From NCBI GenBank assembly GCA_025362495.1, contig JANYGI010000218.1, positions 45,120 to 109,119 of the forward strand: a stretch of DNA of 64,000 nucleotides, read 5' to 3'. Position numbers and translations under genes: made by a program. Positions within the stretch are counted from its first letter, which is position 1. Each line of letters starts with the position of its first letter. The notes beneath the pieces are model-generated. The model was not told the origin of the DNA, did no database searches, and saw only the letters and a list, made by a program, of their open reading frames with translations. Shown here piece after piece: positions 1-9,257 of the stretch. The stretch comes from Byssovorax sp. (GTDB taxonomy: Bacteria; Myxococcota_A; Polyangia; Polyangiales; Polyangiaceae).

Positions 1-56
1 AGGCGACGCCGTCGTCGCGAACCCTCACAAAGCAAGGGAGCGTCGAGATCTCTAAT

Positions 57-1295
57 GTGCCAGGAGTGGTATCAATCGACCTCGTGCGCGCGGCGCCAGC
101 TTCAATTGCGGATTTCTACATATCCATCGTCTCCGCCTGCTCGGATCGGATTGCTATGCTCGCCCGCCACCGAGACGACCGTCCGCTTCAGGTTCGCCCC
201 CGCGCCGAGGAGCGCCTCTTGGCGCAAATCGACGCCATCCTGGCGTGCGGCCCCGGCGCGATCCGCGATCTCGAGGTCTACTGGCATGCTCGACGCGACG
301 ACGAGGAGCCGTATCGCATCTGGCCCATCGTCTCAACGCTCGCCGCCCTCGACGGGTCGAAGCCGCTCCTCGCGATCGAGCGCATCATCGAGAGCTTGCC
401 GCCCGACGCCTTGGAACGGGCCCTCTGCGCTGCGGATTGCATCGTGGTCTCGCCTCACCCGCACTGGATGCCGCTCGCACTCGATCTGCTCGCATCACCG
501 CATCCGCTCGCTCGCGTGGCGGGCATCGAGGTGCTCTCTCGCCGACAGGCATTCTCGCTGGAGCAAGCCGACGAGCACCTGCAGGATCCTTCACCGCACG
601 TGACGGCGGCGGCGATCCGCGCGCTGGCTCGCCACCCTGACGCCAGGCTCCCTTCTGCACGGGTCCTCACGTTCCTCGACAGCGCTATTCCGACGATCGC
701 CACCGAGGCGGCGCGCGCGCTCACGCTCTGGGGCTCACGCGAGCCGTATCACGCTCTTCGCGCCGGCGCCCCGCTGAGCCGTGTGCTCACGCCTCTCGCC
801 CAGATCGAGATCATCGCCCTCGCCGGCTCGCTCGACGACGTGCCGCTCGTGCAATCATTGCTGGGACGGGCACGCGTCTCGTCGGCGATCCTCCGCGCCA
901 TCGGGCGGCTCGGGAGCGCCGGAACGTGGTCATTTCTCGTTCACTACCTCGCCGACGCCGATCTCGCGCGGACCGCCCACGAGGCGCTGGAGACAGTGTT
1001 TGGCGATCTCGTGCCCGGTGGCAAAGAGGGCCGCGTCCCCGCCGCCTGGCGTGAAGCCATCGCGCAACGGGACCTGGATCCTGCCATGCGGTATCGCCGC
1101 GGACTCCCCTGGTCGTCGGCGACGGTAGCTGCCGAGTGCCAGGCCGGCATGCTCCCGCGCGCCGAGGTTGATCGCCGCATAGATGAGCTGCGCGCCCGCA
1201 CCTCGCGGTTTCACGGACTCGACACCGGCGCGTTCTGGCCGGACCTCGCGCCGCGCCTCGGTGATCTGGCACGCGCGTACGCTGGGACCACATGA
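57..1295 (+). CDS. TIGR02270 family HEAT-repeat protein, T6SS-associated
   Basis: A 412-residue cytoplasmic protein with no signal peptide or membrane segment. From about residue 130 it is built of short paired helices with the HEAT pattern (for example ASPHPLARVAGIEVL and DPSPHVTAAAIRALARHP). This layout and the position at the head of a DUF2169/VgrG operon match the TIGR02270 family, which is known from type VI secretion clusters but has no assigned biochemical role; a scaffold role is inference. The ORF opens with GTG; a second GTG lies three codons later, so the exact start is uncertain. Its TGA overlaps the next ATG (ATGA), which indicates translational coupling to the DUF2169 gene. The operon may begin left of the window. 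Confidence 0.82.
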   Translation: MPGVVSIDLVRAAPASIADFYISIVSACSDRIAMLARHRDDRPLQVRPRAEERLLAQIDAILACGPGAIRDLEVYWHARRDDEEPYRIWPIVSTLAALDGSKPLLAIERIIESLPPDALERALCAADCIVVSPHPHWMPLALDLLASPHPLARVAGIEVLSRRQAFSLEQADEHLQDPSPHVTAAAIRALARHPDARLPSARVLTFLDSAIPTIATEAARALTLWGSREPYHALRAGAPLSRVLTPLAQIEIIALAGSLDDVPLVQSLLGRARVSSAILRAIGRLGSAGTWSFLVHYLADADLARTAHEALETVFGDLVPGGKEGRVPAAWREAIAQRDLDPAMRYRRGLPWSSATVAAECQAGMLPRAEVDRRIDELRARTSRFHGLDTGAFWPDLAPRLGDLARAYAGTT

Positions 1296-2284
1296 GCTTC
1301 GCCAACAACACACCTTACGCGGCGACGCCCGTCCCGACGATCGCACCCGACGGCCGCGACGTGGTCGTGGCGATAGTGAAGGCCACCTTCGTGCGTGGGA
1401 AAGACGGCCGCCCACGCCTCGCCGACCTGCAGACCCCGGTCGAGCTCGGCGGTACGGTGTACGACCCCGACGCCGTCGACAGCAGCATCCGCTACCCCTC
1501 CGACGTATGCACCGACAAGCGCGGCGCCGACGTGGTGGTGATTGGAGACGCCGTGTCGCGCAAGCCGGTGAAGAGCCTCGACGTCGCGGTGAAGGTCCGG
1601 GATCTCACCGCGACGCTGCGCGTGCACGGCGAGCGGGTCTATTACCGCGGTCTCGGCGGCGTGGTCATCGGCCCGGCCCAGAGCTTCGAGCGCAAACCGA
1701 TCGTGTACGAGCGGGCCTACGGCGGCACCACACCCGATTCGAGCCGGATCGAGCGGCGTAACCCCGTAGGAAGAGGGATATCGAGGGACGCGGCCTCGCT
1801 CGTGGACACCCCGGCCCCGCAGATCGAGCACCCGGCGCATCCGATCACCCGAGGAGGGGAATCCCACGAGCCCGTGGGCTTCGGCGCGATCGCGCCGCAC
1901 TGGCAGCCTCGCTCGGACTTCGCGGGCACGTTCGACGAGGTGTGGAAGGCAACGCGAATGCCCATCTTGCCGGTCGACTTCGATCTACGCTTCAACAACG
2001 TCGCCGCCCCGTCGCTGCAGCTCGCGGAGCGCCTGCGTGAAGGGGATCGTCTCGCGGTCCTCGGCATGAGCGAAGAGGAGCTGTTCCAGATCGATCTGCC
2101 TGCGATGCCGGTCGTGCTTCACGCCCGTTATCAGGACGGACATCGCGACTCGGCGCGGCCGGCAATCGATACGATGGTCGTCGAGCCGGGCCCAGGCGTC
2201 GTCCGGTTGACGCTGCGCCATGCTTTCCCGATGGGCCGAGGGAGGAAGCTTTTGCGCGAAATCCAGGTGGACCGCGATGACTGA
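1292..2284 (+). CDS. DUF2169 domain-containing T6SS accessory protein
   Basis: A 330-residue cytoplasmic protein. The N-terminus reads like DUF2169 throughout: a beta-rich segment with VVVAIVKATF near residue 25, then VVVIGDAV, FERKPIVYERAYGG and NPVGRG. DUF2169 proteins sit next to vgrG genes and are thought to help load effectors or PAAR tips on the spike, much as DUF4123 adaptors do; that role is known from the family and inferred here. No pentapeptide-repeat extension is present. Both ends overlap neighbours by the 4-bp ATGA arrangement, so the gene is translated as part of the T6SS operon. Confidence 0.88.
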   Translation: MSFANNTPYAATPVPTIAPDGRDVVVAIVKATFVRGKDGRPRLADLQTPVELGGTVYDPDAVDSSIRYPSDVCTDKRGADVVVIGDAVSRKPVKSLDVAVKVRDLTATLRVHGERVYYRGLGGVVIGPAQSFERKPIVYERAYGGTTPDSSRIERRNPVGRGISRDAASLVDTPAPQIEHPAHPITRGGESHEPVGFGAIAPHWQPRSDFAGTFDEVWKATRMPILPVDFDLRFNNVAAPSLQLAERLREGDRLAVLGMSEEELFQIDLPAMPVVLHARYQDGHRDSARPAIDTMVVEPGPGVVRLTLRHAFPMGRGRKLLREIQVDRDD

Positions 2285-3593
2285 CGACATACGCTGCGAC
2301 GCGGTGCCTCTCGCTCGCGTGGCATTTATTCATGCAGGGCTCGCGGACGGTCTGTCGCTGAACGAGCTTCTCGATCACCTCGATGTCGACGCTGCGACGT
2401 GGGGCCGTGCCCAGGCGTCGTTTGCGCGGCTCTTCGCGCGGCGAGCGCGCGAGGGAAACGATTTCGCGCTGCGCGTCGACGCGCTCTCCGACGTGGCGCG
2501 CTCGGCGTGGGAAAGGAAGCTCCCGCCGCTGGATCAGGAGCTGGCCGCGTTCTTCGATTTCGAGCGCCACTACGCGGCGAGCGTGGATGGGCTCGCGTTC
2601 CTGCGAGAGAGGAGAATGCGGCCGTCGGATCTCAACCGCCTGGAGCGCCTCTGGAACGAACGTTTCGCGGCCGATTCAGCGCTGCGCGAGCAGGCGCTCA
2701 CGCGGATGGCCGAGGAGCCGGGCCCCTGCCCTGACGTGCAGCCCGAGCCCCCGCGCCTCGTTCAGGCGAGAGCAGCACGCCTGTCCAGGGATGCGACCGA
2801 GCAAGCGAAGCTCCCGTTGCCGTTTATCGACGGTGAGGCGAACCTCGCGCCACCTCCGCTGTCGACACCGCTGCCGGCACGGAAGAAGACCGGGCTCGAC
2901 GGGACGCGCGATATCGGCGACCTCCGCTCGATCCTCGCCTCGTTGCCGTTCGCGCGCTCGGTGGCGCCGCAGCCGTCTGCGGCGCCACCGACTCGAGAGC
3001 CCATTGCAACCCCGGTGGAGGCGGCCGCCGTCATCGCTCCCGCGGTGGTCCAGCCGGTCGTCGCCGCGGTCGCGCCTTCGGTTCTCCCCGTCACGCCGCC
3101 GGCCTACATCGCACCTCAAGGGCCGGTGCGCGATTTGCGGGGAACGAGCATGGCTGTCGACGTCCCCGCCCGCGCGGCGCTCCCGTTCGCGCAGGGGAGC
3201 TCCACGCTCCGCTCCGCGGGCGACGCGCCGGCCCCGCCCGCCGAGCCACCTCGCCCCAGGGCGCACTCCGATCTGCGAGAGACGTCGGCGGTGTTCTTTG
3301 CGCCTCGGAGCCAGGCAATGCCGTTCTCCACGACGGCGCCGGCCCCGCCCCGCGCCGACACCTCGACGCTGACCGTGGAGCAATATGCTTCGCTGTGCGT
3401 CGATCTCGCCGTGGATCCAGGGCGCGCTGCGGAGACGTTGCGGCGCTATCACCTCACGCCGGAGCAGAAGCAGGCGATCGACGCCGAGTGGCAGGCGCGC
3501 TTCGCTCGTGACGCGACCTCCTGGCAAGCCTGGGACCGCGCATACAAGACGTATCACGCGTGGATCGTCGGACAGAGGGGCAAGGGGCCATGA
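2277..3593 (+). CDS. T6SS operon linker protein with repeated DLR...PF motifs (unknown family)
   Basis: A 438-residue protein starting at the ATG that overlaps the DUF2169 stop (ATGA), rather than at the in-frame ATG 19 codons upstream. Residues 1-148 and 365-438 are helical and share a motif around a conserved Trp (RLERLWNERFAADSALREQAL near 121; AIDAEWQARFARDATSWQAW near 400). The middle, about 150-360, is Pro/Ala-rich and probably disordered. It carries LPF motifs at 181-183, 223-225 and 302-304 and MPF at 348-350, three of them preceded by DLR (215, 286, 332). No signal peptide or membrane segment is seen. I do not recognise the family; the operon position suggests an adaptor between DUF2169 and VgrG, which is inference. 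Its stop overlaps the vgrG start. Confidence 0.75.
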   Translation: MTDDIRCDAVPLARVAFIHAGLADGLSLNELLDHLDVDAATWGRAQASFARLFARRAREGNDFALRVDALSDVARSAWERKLPPLDQELAAFFDFERHYAASVDGLAFLRERRMRPSDLNRLERLWNERFAADSALREQALTRMAEEPGPCPDVQPEPPRLVQARAARLSRDATEQAKLPLPFIDGEANLAPPPLSTPLPARKKTGLDGTRDIGDLRSILASLPFARSVAPQPSAAPPTREPIATPVEAAAVIAPAVVQPVVAAVAPSVLPVTPPAYIAPQGPVRDLRGTSMAVDVPARAALPFAQGSSTLRSAGDAPAPPAEPPRPRAHSDLRETSAVFFAPRSQAMPFSTTAPAPPRADTSTLTVEQYASLCVDLAVDPGRAAETLRRYHLTPEQKQAIDAEWQARFARDATSWQAWDRAYKTYHAWIVGQRGKGP

Positions 3594-5785
3594 TCGAGCA
3601 AATGATCCTCTCCTGTGACGCGCTCGGGCCCTGCCAGGTCGTGCGCGCGCTGGGCGAGGAGGCCATCAACGCGCTACCTCGCTTCACGGTGGAGGTGCTC
3701 CATCCCGACGCCAACGTCGACTTCGACGCCGTGACGCGAGCCCCCGCGAGCCTGCTCTTCGGCGACGATGACGGGGGCGCGCGCGACGTGCCGCTCCTCG
3801 TCACGGAGATTGCCTACGACGGCGCTCATCGCGACGGGCACCGATATCGTCTGTTGCTGTCGACGCCAGCCCACTTGCTGACGTTGCGCTCGAACTATCG
3901 TATTTTCCAGGACAAGACGACGGAAGAGATCGTTACCGAGGTCCTCGCCGACGCGCGGATATCAGGAAAGACGGTCTTGTTCCGCCTGGGGGGGCGCTAC
4001 CGGAAGCGGACATATTGCGTGCAGTACGGCGAGGTCGACTGGTCGTTCGTCGAGCGCCTGCTCGCCGACGACGGGATCAGCTACTGGCACGAGTCGAGCG
4101 ACGGAGCGCCGACTCTCGTCTTCGGCGACGGGCCCAGCGCTCACGCTGCCATCGACGGTGACAAGACCGTACGATTCGAAGATCCCGGCGGGATGTCGAG
4201 GACTCAAGCATCCCTGTTCGAGCTCGAGAAGACCATCGAGCTCACGCCGACACGCGTTCACCTCCGCGAATACGACATGCGTCGCCCGGATCATCTGATC
4301 GAGGGCGCCGCCGGCGAAGGCGCGCTCGAACACTTCGAGTACCCCGCCGCCGTACCGCACGCGGAGGCGGCCACCGCGCTCGCCGAGGTGCGCCTGGATC
4401 AGCTGCACCGCGGCTCGGTTCGGGCGCGCGGGCGAAGCGCCTGCGCGAGGCTTTCGCCGGGACGCGTGGTGAAGATCGAGGGTGCCCAAGACGACGGGAT
4501 CGACGGTGACTACCTCATCACGGCCGTGCGCCACAGCATCGCGCAAGCGAGCAAGAACGACGCAGAAGGACGCCCCTACGTCAACGAATTCGAGCTCGTC
4601 CCACACACGGCTCGTGCCTATCGACCCGCCATACCGCGCACCGCGCCGAGAGTATCCGGGCTGGAGACGGCGATCGTTACCGGTCCGCCCGGCGAGGAAA
4701 TTCACGTCGACGATCTCGGCTGCATCAAGGTCCGGTTCCCCTGGGATCGCTCTGGAATCGGGGACGATCGATCGTCACGATGGATGCGCTGTCTGCAGAT
4801 GCCCATGCACGGCTCGATGCTGTTGCCGCGCGTGGGGTGGGAGGTGCCGCTGGTCTATGTCGACGGCAATCCCGATCGGCCCTTCGTTCTCGGCAGGCTC
4901 TACAACGGAGCTTCACCCATGCCTTATACGTTGCCCGCAAAGAAGGCAACATCAACGCTCCAGTCCGCGACGTCGCCGTCGGACGGCTCGACCAACGAGA
5001 TCCGCTTCGCCGACGATGCGGGGAGCATGGAGACCTACGTTCACGCAACGTTGAATCAGACCGTCACCGTCGGCGGCAGCGCGACGACGACCGTCGGAGT
5101 GACCGAGACTCACGACGTCAAGAAGAGCTCCGAGCTGCACGCAGCCACGCAGACGATCACCGTCGCCGGCAAGCAGACTATCGTGGTGGGGGCTGACGCG
5201 GGGGTAAAGGTAAAGGGGGGTCGCACCGAGACGGTCGCCGCGATGGATCGCACCTCGGTGATCGCCACGCGGATCGTCGATTGCAAGGGGAGCTATCATG
5301 AGCTCGTCGGTGGCCTGTACGCCCTCCAGTGCAACACCGCCAGCACCGCGGTGCAAGGTGCTTATTTGCAGATTGTGGGCGGCTCGGCGGCCTACATTTC
5401 CGGCCTCGGGGTGCACCAATCAGCTGCCGGCGGGCGCTCGGAGGCCGTCGGCGGCTCGAAATCGATCGTGGCGTCATCGCAGTTTGCGGAGAGCACCAAA
5501 GGTCTGAAGAAGATGAGCTCGGGAGCCGTGACGCTGGGCGGTGCAGGCGGCGTCTTCACGCACGCCGCGAGCGCCGCGATCTCGGTGGGCGGGAGCGCGA
5601 CGATCACCGCCGGCGGAGCGCTGGTGTTTGACGCGAGATCGATCACCATCACCGCCGTCGCGGGCATCACAGCCAGTGGAGGATCGACACTGACGATGAA
5701 GGGCAAGCTCGGGATATCGGGCGGGAAGACGAAGATCCAGGCTGCCACGTTCGAGAAGGTCGCGGGCACCAAGGCGAGCTCGTAA
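3590..5785 (+). CDS. vgrG: type VI secretion system spike protein VgrG (first copy)
   Basis: A 731-residue VgrG, the trimeric needle tip of the T6SS. Residues 1 to about 340 are the gp27-like base, with RSNYRIFQDKTTEEIV and VQYGEVDWSFVERLLADDGISYW as hallmarks. About 358-445 is the gp5 OB-fold (HVDDLGCIKVRFPWD, RCLQMPMHGSMLLPRVGWEV, GNPDRPFVLGRLYNG). The rest is Gly/Thr/Val-rich with repeated TVGGS/TVAGK turns, as in the C-terminal beta-helix. No extra effector domain is visible, so this is not an obviously evolved VgrG. The start is taken as the ATG overlapping the upstream stop; it is 10 codons inside the longest ORF. The TAA is followed directly by the ATG of the second vgrG. Confidence 0.95.
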   Translation: MIEQMILSCDALGPCQVVRALGEEAINALPRFTVEVLHPDANVDFDAVTRAPASLLFGDDDGGARDVPLLVTEIAYDGAHRDGHRYRLLLSTPAHLLTLRSNYRIFQDKTTEEIVTEVLADARISGKTVLFRLGGRYRKRTYCVQYGEVDWSFVERLLADDGISYWHESSDGAPTLVFGDGPSAHAAIDGDKTVRFEDPGGMSRTQASLFELEKTIELTPTRVHLREYDMRRPDHLIEGAAGEGALEHFEYPAAVPHAEAATALAEVRLDQLHRGSVRARGRSACARLSPGRVVKIEGAQDDGIDGDYLITAVRHSIAQASKNDAEGRPYVNEFELVPHTARAYRPAIPRTAPRVSGLETAIVTGPPGEEIHVDDLGCIKVRFPWDRSGIGDDRSSRWMRCLQMPMHGSMLLPRVGWEVPLVYVDGNPDRPFVLGRLYNGASPMPYTLPAKKATSTLQSATSPSDGSTNEIRFADDAGSMETYVHATLNQTVTVGGSATTTVGVTETHDVKKSSELHAATQTITVAGKQTIVVGADAGVKVKGGRTETVAAMDRTSVIATRIVDCKGSYHELVGGLYALQCNTASTAVQGAYLQIVGGSAAYISGLGVHQSAAGGRSEAVGGSKSIVASSQFAESTKGLKKMSSGAVTLGGAGGVFTHAASAAISVGGSATITAGGALVFDARSITITAVAGITASGGSTLTMKGKLGISGGKTKIQAATFEKVAGTKASS

Positions 5786-7972
5786 ATGACCCTCGATAGC
5801 CTCTTCGAGCTGGAGCTGCCGGCGGGACGATTCCTGGTTTCTGGCCTGCAAGGAAGCGAGCGCGTTCATGCGCCCTTCCGTCTGACGCTGACCGGCTGGT
5901 TCGAAGCTGGGGCGGGCACGCGCGCCGAGGTGAACGTCGAAGCCCTGCTGGGGAGCACTGCTCGACTCACCCTCCGGGGCGAGCACGGGGGGCGCACGAT
6001 CGCCGGAGTCATCGATGGGATCGACTCGTTCGCGAGCGGGCACCGACTCCACCTCGTACCGCGTCTGGCGAAGCTGGGCCGGACGGTCGACCACCAGCTC
6101 TTTCGCCACGAGGACACGCTGGCGATAACGCGCAAAGTGCTGGGCGGGCACCGGGTGCCACTCGAGAGCCGCATCGCCCGCAAGCTCGTTGCCCGACCGC
6201 AGTGCGTGCAAGCCTTCGAGAGTGATCTCGACTTCGTGACCAGGCTCCTTGCGGAGGAAGGGATCGCCTATCATCTCGAGCATGGCGACGCGGGCGATGT
6301 GGTGGTGTTGGGCGACAATCCCGGAGCCTATGCTGCGCTCCTGGGAGGAGAAGATCTCCCCTTTGGCTCGGGCGAGGCAGCGGGGCTCCGCCAGGGCGAG
6401 AGCGTGTTCGAGGTCAGGTTGAGCGCAGCCATGGTCACCGAGAGGGTGACACTCTCGGACTATGACCACGAGCGCCCGCTCGTCGACCAGCGCGTCGCAG
6501 CGGGCGACGGGTCGCTGGAACGCTACGAATACCCCGGCGGCTATCGCGATCCCGCAACGGGCAATGCGCTCGTCACCATTCGACGCGAAGAGGCCCAGCG
6601 CGACCAGCGGGTGCTCAGCGGGCGCAGCACCTCACGAAGGCTCGCACCGGGCGCGACCTTCCGTCTCTCGGGCGCTCCGCGCGACGACATGAATGGTCGA
6701 TGGCTCGTGCTGGAGGTCGCGCACGAGGGTCGCGATCATGGCACCTCGCCCGGTCAGGCCACATTGAACCGGTACCAAGCGTCGTTCGTGGCGGTGCGCG
6801 CGGATCGCCCGCATCGGCCCGCGCGCTTGCCTCCGCCGGCGATGGGAGGGGTGCAATCAGCGACGATCACTGGACCTTCAGGTTCCGAGATCCACACCGA
6901 AGCCGGCGGTCGCGTGACCGCCCTGCTTCGGTGGGACCGTCGGCGGCCGAAGGATGACACCAGTTCTCACTGGCTCCGCCCGGTCCAGCCGGCGACCTCG
7001 GGAGGCGTGTACTTGCCGCGCGTGGGATGGGAGACGCTCCTCGGCTTCTCGGGCGCCTCGGCCGACGTTCCCTACGAGCTCGGCCGCCTGTACAACGGGC
7101 AAGCGACGCCGCCCGAGGGCCTGCCTGGCCAGAAGGTGCGCGGCGCGTTCGGCTCGCAGACGACGCCGGGCCGCGGCAGTGCGAACGTGTTTCGACTCGA
7201 CGACGCGGCGGGCGCCGAGGGGATGCTGGTCAACGCATCGCACGATTACAACGAGCGCACCGAGAACGACAAGAAGACGACCGTCGCCGCGAATGACGCT
7301 CACACCATCGGCTCGGACCACAAAGATCTCGTCGGCGTCGTGCAAGAGGTGAAGATCGACGGCGCGCAGTCGTACTCGATCGGCGCCGATCGCGATCTCT
7401 CGGTGGGAGGAAACCTGGTGATCGAGGCCGCATCCGAGGCGATCGGCGTGGGCGGGCTCCGCTCGTTCACCGTGGGTGGAGACTTCAAGACGACCGTCGG
7501 TGGCGCGTTGACGCGGACGGTGCTCGGCGCAAAGGCGGAGATAGCCACGCTCAGCCACAACGTCCACGTGACCGGCGGATCGCGGGTCTCGATCGGGGGC
7601 ACCCGCCTCGAGTCGGCGGAGGTCGCCGTGGGCGTGGGCGTGCTCGGAGCGTCGAACCTGAGCGTCGCCGGGGCGTACACCATCGCTTCGGCGAAGTACT
7701 CCCTCAGCGCGGGCGCGCTGAAGGAAGACTATGCGTCCATGACCATCAGCGCCGGCGGCGCAATCGAGGACGCCTTTGCCGGTGCGGCCTCGCTCTCGGT
7801 GGGTGGCGGGCTCAGCCTCACGGGGAGCATCGTATCGTTCGTCGCGATGGAGAAGATATCCATCGACGCCGCGGGCGTCAGCGTGATAATCACCCCGGGA
7901 TCCATCGAGATCTCGGCCGTGGTTGACAGCGCCGAGGATCTGGTCGTGAGCGGCATGGATGTGAGCGAGTGA
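5786..7972 (+). CDS. vgrG: type VI secretion system spike protein VgrG (second copy)
   Basis: A 728-residue paralogue of the preceding gene, starting one base after its TAA. It has the same order: gp27-like base to about residue 340 (LDFVTRLLAEEGIAYHLEHG), OB-fold at about 355-440 (SGSEIHTEAGGRVTALLRWD, GGVYLPRVGWETLLGF, PYELGRLYNGQATPP), then a Gly/Val/Ser-rich beta-helix to the end. It is clearly diverged from the first copy rather than a recent duplicate. Two adjacent vgrG genes could form a heterotrimeric tip or alternative tips; this cannot be settled from sequence. The C-terminus ends in an acidic, small-residue stretch with no recognisable toxin domain. Confidence 0.94.
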   Translation: MTLDSLFELELPAGRFLVSGLQGSERVHAPFRLTLTGWFEAGAGTRAEVNVEALLGSTARLTLRGEHGGRTIAGVIDGIDSFASGHRLHLVPRLAKLGRTVDHQLFRHEDTLAITRKVLGGHRVPLESRIARKLVARPQCVQAFESDLDFVTRLLAEEGIAYHLEHGDAGDVVVLGDNPGAYAALLGGEDLPFGSGEAAGLRQGESVFEVRLSAAMVTERVTLSDYDHERPLVDQRVAAGDGSLERYEYPGGYRDPATGNALVTIRREEAQRDQRVLSGRSTSRRLAPGATFRLSGAPRDDMNGRWLVLEVAHEGRDHGTSPGQATLNRYQASFVAVRADRPHRPARLPPPAMGGVQSATITGPSGSEIHTEAGGRVTALLRWDRRRPKDDTSSHWLRPVQPATSGGVYLPRVGWETLLGFSGASADVPYELGRLYNGQATPPEGLPGQKVRGAFGSQTTPGRGSANVFRLDDAAGAEGMLVNASHDYNERTENDKKTTVAANDAHTIGSDHKDLVGVVQEVKIDGAQSYSIGADRDLSVGGNLVIEAASEAIGVGGLRSFTVGGDFKTTVGGALTRTVLGAKAEIATLSHNVHVTGGSRVSIGGTRLESAEVAVGVGVLGASNLSVAGAYTIASAKYSLSAGALKEDYASMTISAGGAIEDAFAGAASLSVGGGLSLTGSIVSFVAMEKISIDAAGVSVIITPGSIEISAVVDSAEDLVVSGMDVSE

Positions 7973-7994
7973 CGTCAGCGCAGCGGAGGAAATC

Positions 7995-8474
7995 ATGACG
8001 ACAGCGAAGGTGAGAGCGCTTGATCCAGGCGGCGCGAAGGTTCGAAGGACGACGCCGAAGCTCGGACCCGGCCTCCACGTCGCGCGAATCGAGGGGGCGG
8101 CGGAAGGAGGCATCACCGTGCGCCTGGCATCGGGGGAGCTCGCGAGCGCCGTTCCCGGCGAGAACGTCGAGCGAACCTTCGTGGAGGAGTGTACGCGCGA
8201 CCGCCGCACGATTCTGGTGAGCGAACAGAACGGTACGATCGTGATCCTTGGCGCGCTCCAGACTGCGCGCGCGATCGAGCACGACGCCGCGGGTCGAGCC
8301 CGGATCACCGCGCCGAGGATCGATCTCGTGGCGGAGGACGGCGTGCGAATCCAGGTCGGCAAAGCGTTGCTCGAGATGGAGGCGAACGGCGCCGTGCGAA
8401 TCGCCGGTGATCGGCTGACGATGGACATGGCGACGGTGGTGCGCGTGCTCGCCGCCCTCGCTGAGCTGCCCTGA
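7995..8474 (+). CDS. DUF6484-like VgrG-associated protein
   Basis: A 159-residue protein, 22 bp after the second vgrG, with a strong ribosome binding site (GGAGGAAATC) just before the ATG. Residues about 20-85 form a short beta-barrel-like module (HVARIEGAAEGGITVRLASG, TILVSEQNGTIVILGALQ) resembling the DUF6484 domain, which occurs in or beside VgrG proteins and looks like an OB-fold relative. The rest repeats short beta strands (IDLVAEDGVRIQVGKALLEM). A role at the spike tip is inferred from position and fold; the family has no assigned reaction. The assignment is by eye and moderate. Confidence 0.7.
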   Translation: MTTAKVRALDPGGAKVRRTTPKLGPGLHVARIEGAAEGGITVRLASGELASAVPGENVERTFVEECTRDRRTILVSEQNGTIVILGALQTARAIEHDAAGRARITAPRIDLVAEDGVRIQVGKALLEMEANGAVRIAGDRLTMDMATVVRVLAALAELP

Positions 8475-8496
8475 TTCGCTCGGAAAGGCGATTTCG

Positions 8497-9252
8497 ATGC
8501 AAACACTCGATCTCTCGGATCCGCAAACGCGCTTGATCGTCCTGACCGGCGCCGGCACCTCGGCGGAGAGCGGGATACCCACCTACCGGGCCATGAACGG
8601 CCTCTGGCGCACCCACTCCATCCAGGAGGTCGCGACGGCGTATGGCTTCCTCAATGATCCCGCGCTCGGCTGGCGCTTCTACAGCGAGCGCCGCGTCGAT
8701 GCGCTCGCGGCGAGCCCCAACGCCGGGCACGTCGCGCTCGCGGACATCGAGGAGCGCCTCGGCGATCGTTTCCTCCTCGTCACCCAGAACATCGACGGTC
8801 TCCACCAGCGCGCCGGGAGCCGCCGCGTGATCGAGCTGCACGGGAACCTGCTCCACTCGCGCTGCACGGTGTGCGATCGCCCGCCGTTTGCCGACGATCG
8901 GCTCTATCAGGAGCTGCCTTTACCGCTCTGCGAGGTCTGCACCGACAGGGCAGCTCCGGGGATGATCCGCCCGGCCGTCGTGTGGTTCGGCGAGGCGATC
9001 CAGGGCGCCGACATGGCCCGCGTGGAGAAGTTCATGGAGAGCGCCCCGCGCGGACACCTGGTGTTCCTGGCCGCCGGGACGTCGGGAGTCGTGACGCCCG
9101 CCTCGGCCTTCGTGGAGGACGCGAAGCGGCTCGCAGCCGCGACGTGGCTCGTCAACCTGGAGCCGCCGGAGAACGTGGGGTATTTCCAGAACGTGCTGCT
9201 GGGCGCCTCGGGAGCGATCTTCCCCGCGCTGTTCGGCGTCACTCCCGGCTGA
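8497..9252 (+). CDS. Sir2-family NAD-dependent protein deacylase, CobB-like class III
   Basis: A 251-residue sirtuin. It has the NAD loop GAGTSAESGIPTYR (18-31), TQNIDGLHQRAG (96-107), catalytic His in ELHGN (H115) and four zinc-ligand cysteines at 123, 126, 145 and 148. The Tyr62-x-x-Arg65 pair in WRFYSERR matches the class III signature of CobB/SIRT5, which lets the pocket take acidic acyl groups such as succinyl; desuccinylase ability is therefore a family-based prediction. The length is normal. It starts 22 bp after the DUF6484-like gene on the same strand with a GGAAAGG site, so it may be cotranscribed with the T6SS genes. Whether that link is functional is unknown. It converges on the P450 gene 5 bp away. 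Confidence 0.93.
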   Translation: MQTLDLSDPQTRLIVLTGAGTSAESGIPTYRAMNGLWRTHSIQEVATAYGFLNDPALGWRFYSERRVDALAASPNAGHVALADIEERLGDRFLLVTQNIDGLHQRAGSRRVIELHGNLLHSRCTVCDRPPFADDRLYQELPLPLCEVCTDRAAPGMIRPAVVWFGEAIQGADMARVEKFMESAPRGHLVFLAAGTSGVVTPASAFVEDAKRLAAATWLVNLEPPENVGYFQNVLLGASGAIFPALFGVTPG

Positions 9253-9257
9253 CGCGA

